A DNA stretch of 64,000 bases from positions 159,701,043 to 159,765,042 of the forward strand of contig CP136069.1 of NCBI GenBank assembly GCA_032622095.1, given 5' to 3'. Each line of letters opens with the position of its first letter. The first letter of the stretch is position 1. The stretch comes from Siphonodentalium dalli (lineage: Eukaryota; Mollusca; Scaphopoda; Gadilida; Siphonodentaliidae). A program made the position numbers and the translations under genes. Shown here piece by piece: positions 27,001-33,800 of this stretch. The notes under the pieces were generated by a model. It had not been told where the DNA came from. It made no database searches and was given only the letters and a program-made list of their open reading frames with translations.

Positions 27001-27291
27001 TCCCAGATGAGGACTAAGCAGAATGAGGTCCACAGAGGGTGAATTTGGTGATGCTAGCCCACTGAGGGATAGCATCACTAAATTCACCCTCTGGGGACCT
27101 CATTCTGCAAATGACACACTATTTGCAGGATTGAACCCTAGCTTTATTTTCTCCTTTCAGGTGACTGGCATTGTGCATATGTTCTGCTCTATGGTCCCAA
27201 ACTGTTGGAGAAACCAGCTGCTGAGGCTAGTGCTAACGAAGAAACAACAACAACAACGGAAGAAAAATCTCATGAGATGGAGACGAGCTAG
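2915..27291 (+). CDS. USP14: USP14 ubiquitin carboxyl-terminal hydrolase 14, 3' part, 12 exons (5' part outside window)
   Basis: USP14 is a cysteine deubiquitinase that docks on the 26S proteasome through an N-terminal ubiquitin-like domain and trims ubiquitin from substrates. The exons join as 2915-3045, 6172-6234, 8555-8628, 10893-10975, 12767-12798, 18302-18367, 19377-19469, 21117-21242, 22364-22439, 24179-24286, 25550-25624 and 27161-27291. All have AG/GT borders and compatible phases, giving 351 residues plus TAG. Compared from memory with human USP14 (494 aa), this is about residue 145 to the end. The catalytic Cys and ubiquitin-like exons lie upstream of the window. The His box (GHYVAWVKRK) and the Asp box (EWLMFDDDRV) are present, as is the RSSSSGHY blocking-loop serine run. 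The linker between exons 2 and 3 is shorter than in vertebrates. The C-terminus ends in a Thr/Glu-rich tail partly coded by an ACA run. Orthology is very likely; expression cannot be judged. Confidence 0.95.
3046..3909. other. USP14 intron
   Basis: No gene is seen. Bases 3355-3435 resemble the TTAA-element family E (AAATGGATTCATTGGAATGG), and the rest is unassigned. Confidence 0.45.
3914..4662. mobile_element. TTAA-flanked 749-bp element
   Basis: TTAA stands on both sides. The ends are CCCTTTGAACCC and GGGTTCAAAGGG. Inside are two diverged copies of a segment with GCGCAAAGAAACA / GCGCGAAGAAACA. No transposase frame was recognised. Confidence 0.85.
4667..5196. other. USP14 intron, no feature recognised
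   Basis: AT-rich sequence without recognisable coding or repeat structure. Confidence 0.4.
5197..5580. mobile_element. Element H copy 1, inverted ends
   Basis: It starts TTAAAGGCCCACTTAATTTTC and ends AACATTAAATGGGCCTTTA, an inverted pair. A second copy lies at 25719-26342. Confidence 0.7.
5578..6055. mobile_element. Element G copy 1, inverted ends
   Basis: The ends TTTAAAGGTACTCAACCCG and GGGTTGAGTACCTTTAAA are inverted. Internal arms with GATTCGAGTCGAGGAA and its complement also pair. It abuts element H. Confidence 0.75.
6172..6234 (+). CDS. USP14: USP14 exon, DANECW motif
   Basis: This 21-codon exon lies between TTTTCAG and GTAAGT and reads DANECWTEVVRCLQQKLPAL plus Ser. DANECW is the conserved QQDANE box of USP14-type proteases, and the preceding exon ends in QQ in the right phase. 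Confidence 0.95.
6240..6640. other. USP14 intron
   Basis: It includes a C/A-rich stretch (6410-6480) and a short GAGAGACAGAGAGAGAGACA tract at 6540-6560. No gene is seen. Confidence 0.4.
6643..7080. mobile_element. MITE-C copy 1, full-length double hairpin
   Basis: The ends TTTAGTGTGTCTGACATTTG and CAAATGTCAGACACACTATA are inverted. Each end carries an inner hairpin with GAATGAGGTCCCCAGAGGGT. This is the reference copy for the most abundant MITE of the window (about 14 copies). Confidence 0.85.
7135..7480. repeat. CCGT-type dispersed repeat copy
   Basis: TTGGGGGGTATATTGGATTG is followed by CTGTCTGTCAGGCGGTCC-like pyrimidine tracts and a GTTCAGATTTGTTCAAAT segment. Confidence 0.6.
7498..7612. 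mobile_element. MITE-C copy 2, single hairpin
   Basis: Only one GAATGAGGTCCCCAGAGGGT-type hairpin remains, ending CAGACACACTAAATA. Confidence 0.75.
7613..8554. other. USP14 intron, no feature recognised
   Basis: No gene or clear repeat unit is seen; only chance open frames occur. Confidence 0.4.
8555..8628 (+). CDS. USP14: USP14 exon
   Basis: The acceptor is ATTACAG and the donor GTATCC. It reads AQPSITASGGRG, then FMDQYMSGEFEV with a split Val codon that the next exon completes. It aligns with the human IDQFFGVEFETT region; the Ser/Thr-rich linker before it is shorter than in human. Confidence 0.88.
8629..9204. other. USP14 intron
   Basis: No gene is seen. GAACGAATAAAGAGCGTTTATG resembles an earlier ATAAAGAGCGTTC stretch (a short local duplication at 8880-8940). 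Confidence 0.35.
9209..9599. mobile_element. MITE-A copy 2, 391 bp, TTAA target duplication
   Basis: Same ends and the same 391-bp length as copy 1, in the opposite orientation relative to its asymmetric interior. TTAA is on both sides. Confidence 0.9.
10005..10265. repeat. CCGT-type dispersed repeat copy
   Basis: GGCCCCAAAAAGGGGTCCAT is followed by a GAATGAAATTTGGTACGGAT segment typical of this family. Confidence 0.45.
10266..10892. other. USP14 intron
   Basis: No gene is seen. The open frame that crosses the next exon is only partly coding; the coding part starts at 10893. Confidence 0.4.
10893..10975 (+). CDS. USP14: USP14 exon
   Basis: The exon reads LQCDEDSEEPVTKSTE, then FFQLSCFIEK, matching human MKCTESEEEE and LQLSCFINQ. 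The acceptor is AAGCTTAG. The donor GTTGGT is weak, but the phase joins exactly to the next exon, giving IEKELKYMQTG. Confidence 0.9.
11074..11960. mobile_element. Element F copy 1 with element G copy nested at about 11155-11560
   Basis: AGAGGATCTCTAATGAGTCG starts a unit shared with 35700-36052 and 46948-47445. It is interrupted by a G-type unit (TTAAAGGTACTCAATCTGAT) and resumes with GAATTGCGATGAATTTGAGA. Confidence 0.6.
11975..12365. mobile_element. MITE-C copy 3
   Basis: AAATAGTGTGTCTTGTCATT to TTTCTGTAAATGACAGG, with both hairpins and the interior GCAGAAGATAA segment. Confidence 0.75.
12767..12798 (+). CDS. USP14: USP14 32-nt exon
   Basis: This very short exon lies between TTTTCAG and GTAAGT. 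With the split codon from the exon before, it reads ELKYMQTGLKN, equivalent to human EVKYLFTGLKL. It is too short to stand out as an open frame and is supported by splice sites, phase and homology. Confidence 0.9.
12960..13330 (-). mobile_element. Fragment of a pogo/Tigger-like element
   Basis: TTTTTCGTGATGGCTCATTC and TCAATGTGTGAAATAAGCAC are shared, with the same spacing, with 63350-63745, where a helix-turn-helix coding remnant is visible. No coding frame survives here. Confidence 0.5.
13331..13854. other. USP14 intron
   Basis: It contains an imperfect inverted repeat at about 13420-13580 (AAGAAATAACACTTATAACT against AGAGTTATTTCTTATAA). No gene is seen. Confidence 0.4.
14503..15515. mobile_element. 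Inserted element with GTAATACGAC ends, containing a long palindrome
   Basis: TTGTAATACGACC and CAGTCGTATTACAA form inverted ends. Bases 14899-15053 form a near-perfect palindrome of about 155 bp (arms start GGGCCACAGAAGTTGGAATC, centre near GTTGACAACTA). Confidence 0.6.
15517..15660. repeat. 144-bp palindrome
   Basis: GAAATAAATACACGGTGTA to TACACCGTGTATTTATTTC; the arms pair through GTACCACAAAAAACTGATTG around a GC-rich loop. Confidence 0.8.
15974..17818. mobile_element. 1.85-kb TTAA element with paralogous empty site
   Basis: TTAA flanks the ends CTCTTTCGCTGCC and GGCAGCGAAAGAG. The same host repeat at 20750-20775 reads straight through TTTAAAGTTAAAA without the insert, so this is a TTAA-targeting (piggyBac-type) insertion. 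At 16246 a short frame MAARKRLRTEEV may be a transposase N-terminal remnant, but it stops after 20 codons. Confidence 0.85.
16286..17050. repeat. About 140-bp tandem repeat inside the TTAA element
   Basis: CTCTATACTCTAATGATCGA or close variants recur six times at about 140-bp steps, each with two GCGCCTGCGGCGCATAAGAT segments. Confidence 0.85.
18073..18121 (-). repeat. Possible tRNA-derived SINE head
   Basis: On the - strand TAGCACATTGG resembles box A and, about 30 bases on, GGTTCGAACC matches box B. No full cloverleaf could be drawn, so a tRNA gene is not claimed. Confidence 0.3.
18302..18367 (+). CDS. USP14: USP14 exon
   Basis: These 22 codons lie between TTAACAG and GTGAGT. They read RLKESITKNSPTLGRDASYT plus Lys-Ser, corresponding to human RLQEEITKQSPTLQRNALYI. 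The preceding intron (12799-18301) is the longest in this gene and is full of nested elements. Confidence 0.94.
18368..19376. other. USP14 intron
   Basis: A small inverted element may lie at 18630-18735 (GTGTATTATTGGGGGATAC against GTATCCTCCAATAACACAC). A run of C's is at 19160-19174. No gene is seen. Confidence 0.4.
19377..19469 (+). CDS. USP14: USP14 exon
   Basis: These 31 codons lie between TTTTTCAG and GTAAGC. They include RLPAYLTIQFVRFYYKEKES and end NAKILK, nearly identical to the human USP14 core of the catalytic fold. Confidence 0.96.
19487..19850. mobile_element. MITE-C copy 4, left hairpin eroded
   Basis: The interior (CTATGGGAGACCTAGACTTA) and right hairpin (GAATGAGGTCCCCAGAAGGT) are present. 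It is fused directly to a MITE-B fragment. Confidence 0.7.
19851..19993. mobile_element. MITE-B copy 2, 5' truncated
   Basis: It keeps the spacer CAATATTTACCTTGACCTTG, the second hairpin and the end CGTCATGAAAGGG/TTAA. Confidence 0.7.
20195..20852. repeat. CCGT-type dispersed repeat, uninterrupted copy
   Basis: ACCCCCATATAAAATGGGGG is followed by CTGTCCGTCGTACCGTCCGT and ends GAGTGCACACCTCTTGTT. It serves as the empty-site paralogue for the insertions in 13855-17908. Confidence 0.8.
21117..21242 (+). CDS. USP14: USP14 exon
   Basis: These 42 codons lie between CCTTGCAG and GTATAT. They start DVKFSMNLDVYDLCSEELQK and end in a charged Lys/Glu/Asp-rich stretch, as in human USP14 (DVKFPLMLDMYELCTPELQE). 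Confidence 0.95.
21275..21585. repeat. CCGT-type dispersed repeat, fragment
   Basis: GAAAATTTTCATCGGGGGGAT, GTCCATCTGTCGGGG and two diverged units with AAGTTGTCCGGG(A/G)TTATT. Confidence 0.45.
21586..22363. other. USP14 intron, no feature recognised
   Basis: AT-rich sequence; no exon, RNA or repeat unit was identified. Confidence 0.4.
22364..22439 (+). CDS. USP14: USP14 exon
   Basis: The exon lies between ACTTCAG and GTGAGT and reads AKAAGKKLNKEAPSDG, then PMEPYAFDD. It is a variable Lys-rich linker followed by the conserved EPF/YAF box before the His domain. It ends with the first base of a split Asp codon. Confidence 0.9.
22775..23205. mobile_element. MITE-C copy 5
   Basis: CTTGTCATTTGCAGAATGAG to CTCATTCTGCAAATGACAGG, both hairpins present. 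Confidence 0.8.
23410..24075. repeat. CCGT-type repeat with three tandem units of about 165 bp
   Basis: AACATGGCCGCCAGCAGCCA recurs near 23608, 23776 and 23937, each preceded by AAATTTGTCATGGATGTTAA. The ends TTAGCTCAACTTACTTTGT and AAGTTGAGCTACAGTG are inverted. Confidence 0.75.
24179..24286 (+). CDS. USP14: USP14 exon with catalytic His box
   Basis: The exon reads DVGSNNNGYYELQAVLTHKG, then RSSSSGHYVAWVKRKG. The His of GHY is the catalytic histidine position (His435 in human numbering, from memory). The preceding serines are blocking loop 2, which includes the serine phosphorylated by AKT in mammals. The donor GTTTGT is weak. Confidence 0.96.
24480..24629. mobile_element. Element E, right half
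   Basis: It ends CATTTAGTAAAGAAAGGG/TTAA, the right end of the TTAA family E. Confidence 0.55.
24630..25002. other. USP14 intron, including a short microsatellite
   Basis: No gene is seen. A run of AAT units lies at 24966-24987 and a TATATATATATA tract at 24875. Confidence 0.45.
25003..25410. mobile_element. Element G copy
   Basis: TGATTCGAGTCGAGAAACCC and the end GGGGACCATCAAATCGGATT match family G; the left end is eroded. Confidence 0.55.
25550..25624 (+). CDS. USP14: USP14 exon with catalytic Asp box
   Basis: The exon reads DEWLMFDDDRVTPVLAEDIL, then KLSGGG, between CCTTGCAG and GTAAAT. The FDDD segment holds the third catalytic-triad residue of the USP fold. Confidence 0.96.
25719..26342. 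mobile_element. Element H copy 2, interrupted by MITE-D copy 2
   Basis: AAAGACCCACTTAATTTTCG to TAAGTGGGCCTTTAAA. The arm near ATTACAG is split by a TA-flanked insertion at 26137-26327. Confidence 0.75.
26137..26327. mobile_element. MITE-D copy 2, nested, TA target duplication
   Basis: TA/CAGTAATGC to GCATTACTG/TA, a palindrome throughout. It sits inside the right arm of element H. Confidence 0.88.
26338..26585. repeat. Local duplication, about 180-bp step
   Basis: AAAGCTGGTGCATCTCTTCC and AAAAGATGTGGGGTTAAAAA occur near 26340 and again near 26519. Confidence 0.7.
26687..27132. mobile_element. MITE-C copy 6, next to the last USP14 exon
   Basis: TTAGTGTGTCTGTCATTTTC to CATTCTGCAAATGACACACT. 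It ends about 28 bp before the acceptor-bounded exon at 27161, so little of the original pyrimidine tract lies outside it. Confidence 0.8.
27161..27291 (+). CDS. USP14: USP14 last coding exon
   Basis: After CTTTCAG the exon reads GDWHCAYVLLYGPKLLEKPA, then a low-complexity acidic and threonine tail, and ends with TAG at 27289-27291. The tail contains five threonines coded by ACA repeats, so its length may vary. A MITE ends about 28 bp before the exon. Confidence 0.95.
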
Positions 27292-27437
27292 ACAGTGTAA
27301 TATTAAGAACTGTTTTATAATTCAAAATCCATGAGAGAATCAACACCAGGTCATATCAATGGATGAAATCGTTCAAAGAACTATCGTGACAGATCTAAAT
27401 TCAGCCATAAGATAGGAACAACACCAGGTCACATTAA

Positions 27438-27829
27438 CCCTTTACCCAACAGAACGGCCCTGTGCCAATGCATTCTCTTATATATGCGAGTCGACCATAG
27501 GTCGCCTCGCATATATAAGAGAATGCATAGGCTTAACACATTAAAAATTATAAAATTGTTAAAGAATGTAAGAACAAATGGTAAAAAGTGTTAAAAAAAG
27601 ATTTTTTTTAGGCCAATGCATTCTCTTATATATGCGAGGCGACCTATGGTCGACTCGCATATATAAGAGAATGCATTGGCACAGGGCATAACTGTAACTA
27701 TCACAATGTGGTCAAGGAGACGGTTCCAATGATATCCATATTTGTATGGTTCTATTGAGACAGACCGAAGATATTTTAGGCTGTTGAAGCTTTATTTGGC
27801 CGGTTTTGGCCGGTTTGTTGGGTAAAGGG
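27438..27829. mobile_element. MITE-A copy 3, 392 bp, TTAA target duplication
   Basis: CCCTTTACCCAACAGAACGG to GGGTAAAGGG with TTAA at both sides, 146 bp after the USP14 stop and so probably in its 3' UTR. Confidence 0.9.
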
Positions 27830-28004
27830 TTAACGAATGAAATCGTTCAAAGTACTATCATGACAAAAATAATTCAGCAATAAGATAGTAACTGGGCGTG
27901 GCATCCTAAACTTGTGGACTTGAGTATAGATAAAGTCCTTTACTGTTTGACATGGGAGAATCAACAGAACTGGGTGTGACATCTTGAAAACATGCTGAGT
28001 TATA

Positions 28005-28215
28005 CAGTAATGCCCTAAGTATATGATCCTTTAACCACAGCAGAATTAGGCGAAAATTTTCAGGATTTAGTCGGAAATATGGCTTGTTGCCATTCATCAG
28101 AAAGCTCTCACTGAGAGCTTACCGATGAATGGCAGATAGCCATATTTCCGACTAAATCCTGAAAAATTTCTCATAATTCTGCTGTGGTTTAGGTTGATTA
28201 TTTAGGAAATTACGG
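28005..28215. mobile_element. MITE-D copy 3, TA target duplication
   Basis: TA/CAGTAATGCCCTAAG to GGAAATTACGG/TA, palindromic, 211 bp as in copy 1. Confidence 0.85.
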
Positions 28216-29280
28216 TAGGGATTAAGTTTTAGACTAAAACCTTCATAGCTTGGAACAATAATTTGAGTCTCTTGTGTTTTCAATAACTTTAAACCTAGTA
28301 ACTTGGTAAAGAAAATCTGCTTTTAAAGTGGAAAAGTTAATCCTGGTTAAACTGTTAAAATTGGATATTGAGAAATACAGCCTGTCATGTATATTAGCAG
28401 TTTACAGAAGATGTGCCACGAATTCTAGATGCAAACCGTGTGCTAAAAGAGGCTATGGGTTAGATTTTTGTCTATGACAGCTTTTGGCGAGCTAATATCC
28501 CAAGCTGGTGTAGACAAAGAGATTTGTTGGATCAATTGAAACACAAGCGTTTAGGAAATTTTCAGAGCCCCCATAGCCTTCTTCAGATGATAGTATGAAC
28601 AGGTTACATTTCACAGATAAGACAGTCTGTCAGGTTGTACGTCAGTGCCAGACCATGACCTGACCATCTATTTTATTTTATTACCGAAACATACTGCCGT
28701 ATGTATCTCTCCGAGGCTACAGTGAAATACGATTTCATTATTTCATTGCAGCTATGTTGTTATTTCAATGTAGGGCTTGAAACTAACTCGATCTGCCAAG
28801 GTCAATCGAGTGATCATTGATTGCATGCACAATGTCCACTAGCCAATCAAAAGTGACTAATTTATGACGGCATGTGATCAATCAATAATTCTGTTTGAGT
28901 CACAGCGTGTCAGCTATAAGCCTGTTTGTAAACACTGACACATGCAGGGGTGGGTGGAAAAAAGTTTTTTCCGGGCACGTAGATGTTAATAATTTAATTA
29001 ACTATGAGTTAACTTAGCAACTTTGAGCATAAATAAGGCACATATAATAAAAATAATACCTACAGTTTTTTGTTTGAACACCTGAAACATCTCATTCGTG
29101 TCCGGAAAGAAATATATAATTTTCACTCGCGGCTGTATGTAGTCTCTATGTATTATCTTTGAAATGTAACATGTTTATGATATCATTTAGCTGAAGAAGG
29201 CCATGTATTATCTGTGTTTATGATATAATTTGGCTGAAGAAGGCTATGGGACCAAAAAGTTCAGAAAAATAAAGAATACT
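28216..29280. other. Intergenic or 3' UTR sequence
   Basis: It includes GAAGAAGGCCATG- and GAAGAAGGCTATG-type repeats near 29195 and 29235, with a matching inverted CATAGCCTTCTTC at 28570. No coding exon is seen. Confidence 0.4.
29046..29273 (+). promoter_or_regulatory. Candidate USP14 poly(A) signals
   Basis: AATAAA occurs at 29046-29051 and 29268-29273, the first clear matches I noticed after the USP14 stop. Using either would give a roughly 1.8-2 kb 3' UTR containing MITE copies A3 and D3. The choice is uncertain. Confidence 0.2.
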
Positions 29281-29284
29281 TTAA

Positions 29285-29468
29285 CCCTTTCTATACTAAA
29301 TGCTCATTGATGTTTTCAAAAGTTCCCTTAGGAAAAGTTCTGATAATAAGTCATTTGTTGAACTTATTATTTAAACATTTCCCACCAATATGATTTCTTC
29401 TGCACTTGTATTATCTTTTTGTCTGTCTGACGTCTGCTTTTATTAGAATCCATTTAGTAAAGCAAGGG
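29285..29468. mobile_element. Element E, full compact copy
   Basis: TTAA/CCCTTTCTATACTAAATG to CATTTAGTAAAGCAAGGG/TTAA. An internal inverted pair TAATAAG...CTTATTA is present. Confidence 0.8.
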
Positions 29469-29474
29469 TTAAAT

Positions 29475-30626
29475 TGATCCTCTGGACAATAATCCACAAA
29501 GATAATTAGTCTACAATCTTCCTTGCCTCTCATTCTGACTGAGAACAAACTTATTTGTCAAATTTGAATTTTCCACAAATCATTTGAATAAATCATTAAT
29601 TTATATACATCTTAAGTGAGTGTTTGATTTTATCCAAGATGAGATGATCATCCTCGGTTTCTTACTATTAATGGTGCAGTATTTTCATTTCAATATGTGA
29701 AGTGGGTTAATATTCATCTTTGGTAAGCTTATTTTAATAGATTAAATTCTAAATGACAGAGTTTATAGATTGGTGGTTGAGTGATTTCCAAATGTAGGAA
29801 TAATCTTGATCAGAGTTGACACTGGCCCAAAATTTGTAGTTAGGGCTGGTTAGGGAGCCCAGAAAGTTTTTTAATTAGTCGAGTTCGAAAGGTTTGATGT
29901 GCCTGAATTTTTGGGGAAGACCTGGCTAACGGAATAACTCAATTCTTATGTTCCACAATTACAGAATAAAGGGACCAGGCATCCAACAAAATTCATCCCT
30001 TGACCGATGATTACCAAACTCATATCGATCTTCAAGGTGACTACAAGATGGCAGCAGTTGATTTTTTCCCCAAAATTCATTACAAAATTATGGCTGCCAT
30101 CTTGGTTGTCAAATTTGAATCCATTGGCACATCCTGCATTTATTGGAAAAATATTTTAAAACTTTACAGGTGTGTTTAGGATCACCTCCAGATGGGAGCT
30201 ATCAAATTGTTCCGAATTTTGTTTAAAAAAACATGACCGCCGGTGGACATTTTGTTTACTCTGACTAAATCCTCTGGCACACCCTACAGACCACATCCTT
30301 AATACGATCGTCACAAAACTTTATATGGATCTTCTGGGTGACCACAAGAGGAGAGCTATAAAATGTTTTCCAAATAGCTCAACTTGGGGAGGCGTTAATT
30401 TTATGCTGTAGAATGATAAAGAAGGAAAGTTAAAAAAAAGTTTCCGTAAGGGATTGTCTTGTGCAAATGAAATTATTTTCATTTAGGGTTTGCCACAGGA
30501 TTTAGTCATGCAGAGTAAAATCCAAAATGGCTGCCCCCAGCCATGTTTTTCAACAGAAAAATAGATAGCTCCCATCTAGGTCAGTTTTGATGCCATTTAT
30601 TCAGGTGGTAGGAAACAAACTATCTT
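29475..30626. repeat. Intergenic region with a degenerate CCGT-type repeat
   Basis: From about 29820 it has the AAGATGGCAGCAG / GCTGCCATCTTGG / TAAATCCTCTGGCACA vocabulary of the 23410-24075 repeat, in both orientations. The first part (29475-29800) is unassigned. Confidence 0.5.
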
Positions 30627-30632
30627 TTTATT
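30627..30632 (-). promoter_or_regulatory. Candidate WDR36 poly(A) signal
   Basis: TTTATT on the + strand reads AATAAA on the - strand, about 115 bp after the WDR36 stop. Position and motif are typical, but this is unverified. Confidence 0.4.
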
Positions 30633-30746
30633 ATAGACATAAATAGGTCAATGAGCCTAAAGTGAGTATAACCCAGAGTGAGTGAAAGGAAAAAGAATGT
30701 GGAAACCATAAGACGACAATTAGTATAATTCAAAATTTAATAGGAA

Positions 30747-30896
30747 TCACAATGTGGCAGACCTCAGGTAATTCGTTAAGCATAGTGTCTGTGTGAACAA
30801 AGTCTGTAGGTTAATCCATGAACTGTCGAGCTTCGAGGAGAGATTCTTGGCAGCCTCTGCCAACATGGACTCCTGGGTGATGAGCTCGCCATGCAC
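30747..30896 (-). CDS. WDR36: WDR36 last coding exon 19
   Basis: After TTTTACAG it reads VHGELITQESMLAEAAKNLS, then SKLDSSWINLQTLFTQTLCL, then TNYLRSATL and TGA at 30747-30749. It matches the human end (WTHLQSLFNQSMCILNYLKSALL in outline). Confidence 0.95.
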   Translation of the reverse strand: MHGELITQESMLAEAAKNLSSKLDSSWINLQTLFTQTLCLTNYLRSATL

Positions 30897-33800
30897 CTGT
30901 AAAACAAAGGTATCAATGTGTGGACAGAGATGAATAAAGAGGTGTCACTGCTACAATGGGAGTACGTATCCCCCACATGTGCATACGGCTCACAAATTTA
31001 GAATCCATGTCCCCCAACAAGGTGGCTTTTACCAATGTTGGCTTTCTGAGGGGATATTGACTTTAAAAAAAATTATATTTTCTGAGTAGAGGTAACTTAT
31101 GTCACAATCTGGAAACTAAAATAATCACAGTTGAGAATGAATATGTAACTTTGACAAAAATGTTAAGTTTCTAAGTCTAAATAAACTCGAAGCATCGAGA
31201 ACCAGAGAGTATATACCTAGCGTCAACATGACAGTGGGAATAAGCCTGAGTTTAGTGTGCCTGTTATATGCAGAATGAGGTCCACAGAGGGTGAATTTAG
31301 TGATGCTATCCAGCATAGGAGACATAGACTCAGATTGAAGTTCCCAAATGGTGAATATTGTGATGTACACCCATTGTCATGTACACCTCGATTATGCAAT
31401 CTGTCGTCTGTCAATTTGGGGAGAGAAACTAAAAAAGAAATAGAATCTATGTGAAGAAGTTTCTATAGAAATTTGATAATGAAGAAACTTTCCCGAGAAG
31501 ATGAGGCATAAGCAGATTGAGATCCCCAGAGGGTGAATTTAGTGATGCCAGCTCGCTATGCGGGATAGCGTCACTAAATTCACCCTCTGGGGACCTCATT
31601 CTGCAAATGACAGACACATTAAAATCATGCTAGAGTGCGAATCAAGATATTGTCATATGAGAGTCCAATGATGTGCGCCTACTTCAGATAGAATTAAACC
31701 CTTTCTTTACTAAATACCCTTTTGGCGACAAGTTCTTTTAGGAAGTGTTCGGATAATAAGTTCAACAACAATTATTGAACTTATTATCTGAAAATTTCCC
31801 ACCAATCAATAGGATTCCTTCTGCACTTTTATTATCTGTTGTCCACTTATTTTTCCTGAATACCCCTCCAAATGAATAAAAGACCATTCCATGTATACTT
31901 TTTTAGCTTGGTGGGAGAATCCATTTAGTATAGAAAGGATTAAATATGCACAGTATGTCGGCTGATGTTCATGCTGAGTCTATGGCTGTGGGCCAATTTG
32001 AACTTTTATCCAAAGTTTTGCGGATAAAAAAAAAAGAATCCAGCAATATAAATTCCAATTTAGAAAATGAGACTGCTACAAGATCTGCTGATCAGAGGTG
32101 GATGTTATTACTCGCACCAGTAAATGGACGCTTATTGTCCCCCGAAAAAAAATTCGGGGGACTATTAAAATAGCCGGTGTCCGTCCGTGCGTCTGGAAAT
32201 GGTTTCCGGATGATGACTTTAGTTTCGGTTATTAGATCAAAAGCAAATTTCATAGGTGAGTTTATCAGACCAAAATAAAGGTCAAGTTCGAATATGGGTT
32301 TGCTGCGCCCATTTTTGCAAGAGTTATGGCCCTTTTTTTACTTAGAAAACCCCTGAAAGTTGGTTTCCGGATGATAACTTTATATATACTTAAAGGTACT
32401 CAATCCGATAAAACTCCTCTCAATTACTATTTCAATGGATTCGGGGGTCAAAAATAATTGATTCGAGTCGAGGAAGTCACCCATCAAAGATCAGATTTGT
32501 TAGATATCGATTTTAGAAATCTATTATTTTTTTCATTATCGGGAATACTATCTGGCCCAGAACTCAGTCAAAATTGCGTTATTATTACCACTTGATTTTA
32601 GAGTTATCCATCCTTGTCTGTTTGAATAGATTTTGGTGTACACATCCAGAGCAGATTACGGCAGTTGAAGGCAATTATTAGTACTCATCTCGAGTAAATA
32701 ACAAATTTCAAAAATCAATATCTAATAACTCTGAGCTTTGTTTGATGGGTTCCTCGACTCGAATCAAATATTTTATACCCCCAAAGCCAAAGAAATAGTA
32801 ATATAGGACCCTCTGATCGGATTGTTGTTGTTGGAATCTGTTCAGATGGGGACCCTCTGTTCGGATTTTTGGTAATAAATCTGTCATATTAAATCTGTCA
32901 TATTGGAAACCAGTAAAGGGGTCATGACATCACGACGCATATCATGATGTCACAACCTAACTCCAGACAGGACTGCATCGATGACCAGACAGCTGAGACT
33001 CGCATTACACAGACAGGCTAAATGATCCAACAGCTTCGTGTTTTATTATAATACATATTACATGCAAGGAAAATAAGTGGGCAATAATACTGCCCATTAG
33101 AAGCCCATTTATTTAACTTGCAACTTGGAAAATAAGTAATGATCGCACCTAAAAGATGCTTGCGGAATAAAAGACTAGCCCATGCCCGGATATACAATAG
33201 ATATTCAACAGTTGTCACCTCATGATAATAAGCAACATCTCAGTGAAAATAGCGATGACAACTAACACACCTCATTACTTTATTAGTGGGCGACAAAGAG
33301 TTATTGCACTTGGTTAAGCGGATTTATGTGATTATAATTATATAGAATGTTAGATTTGTGTTTGCGAATTTTGTTTTAATTTCTATTGTGAACCGCCCAG
33401 AAAATGAGGATTTAATTTGGCCAAATTATTTCTTTAATTTGGACAATAAAATTTTCATTTGGCATTAGACAGGTGTTGATTATTTTGATGTATCGTTACC
33501 ACTCAGCTGTAGAAATAGTCCCAGATAGGCATTGATTATTTTGATGTATCGTTACCACTCAGCTGTAGAAATAGTCCCAGATAGGCATTGATTATTTTGA
33601 TGTATCGTTACCACTCAGCTGTAGAAATAGTCCCAGATAGGCATTGATTATTTTGACATATCGTTACCACTCACCTGTAGAAATAGTCCCAGATAGGCAT
33701 TGATTATTTCAAAGTTCTTGTTAGATTCCAGAATGTTTTCCACAAGCTTTATGAATGAACACATAACTGATATGGATCCACCTGCATCTGGGGCCAGAGA

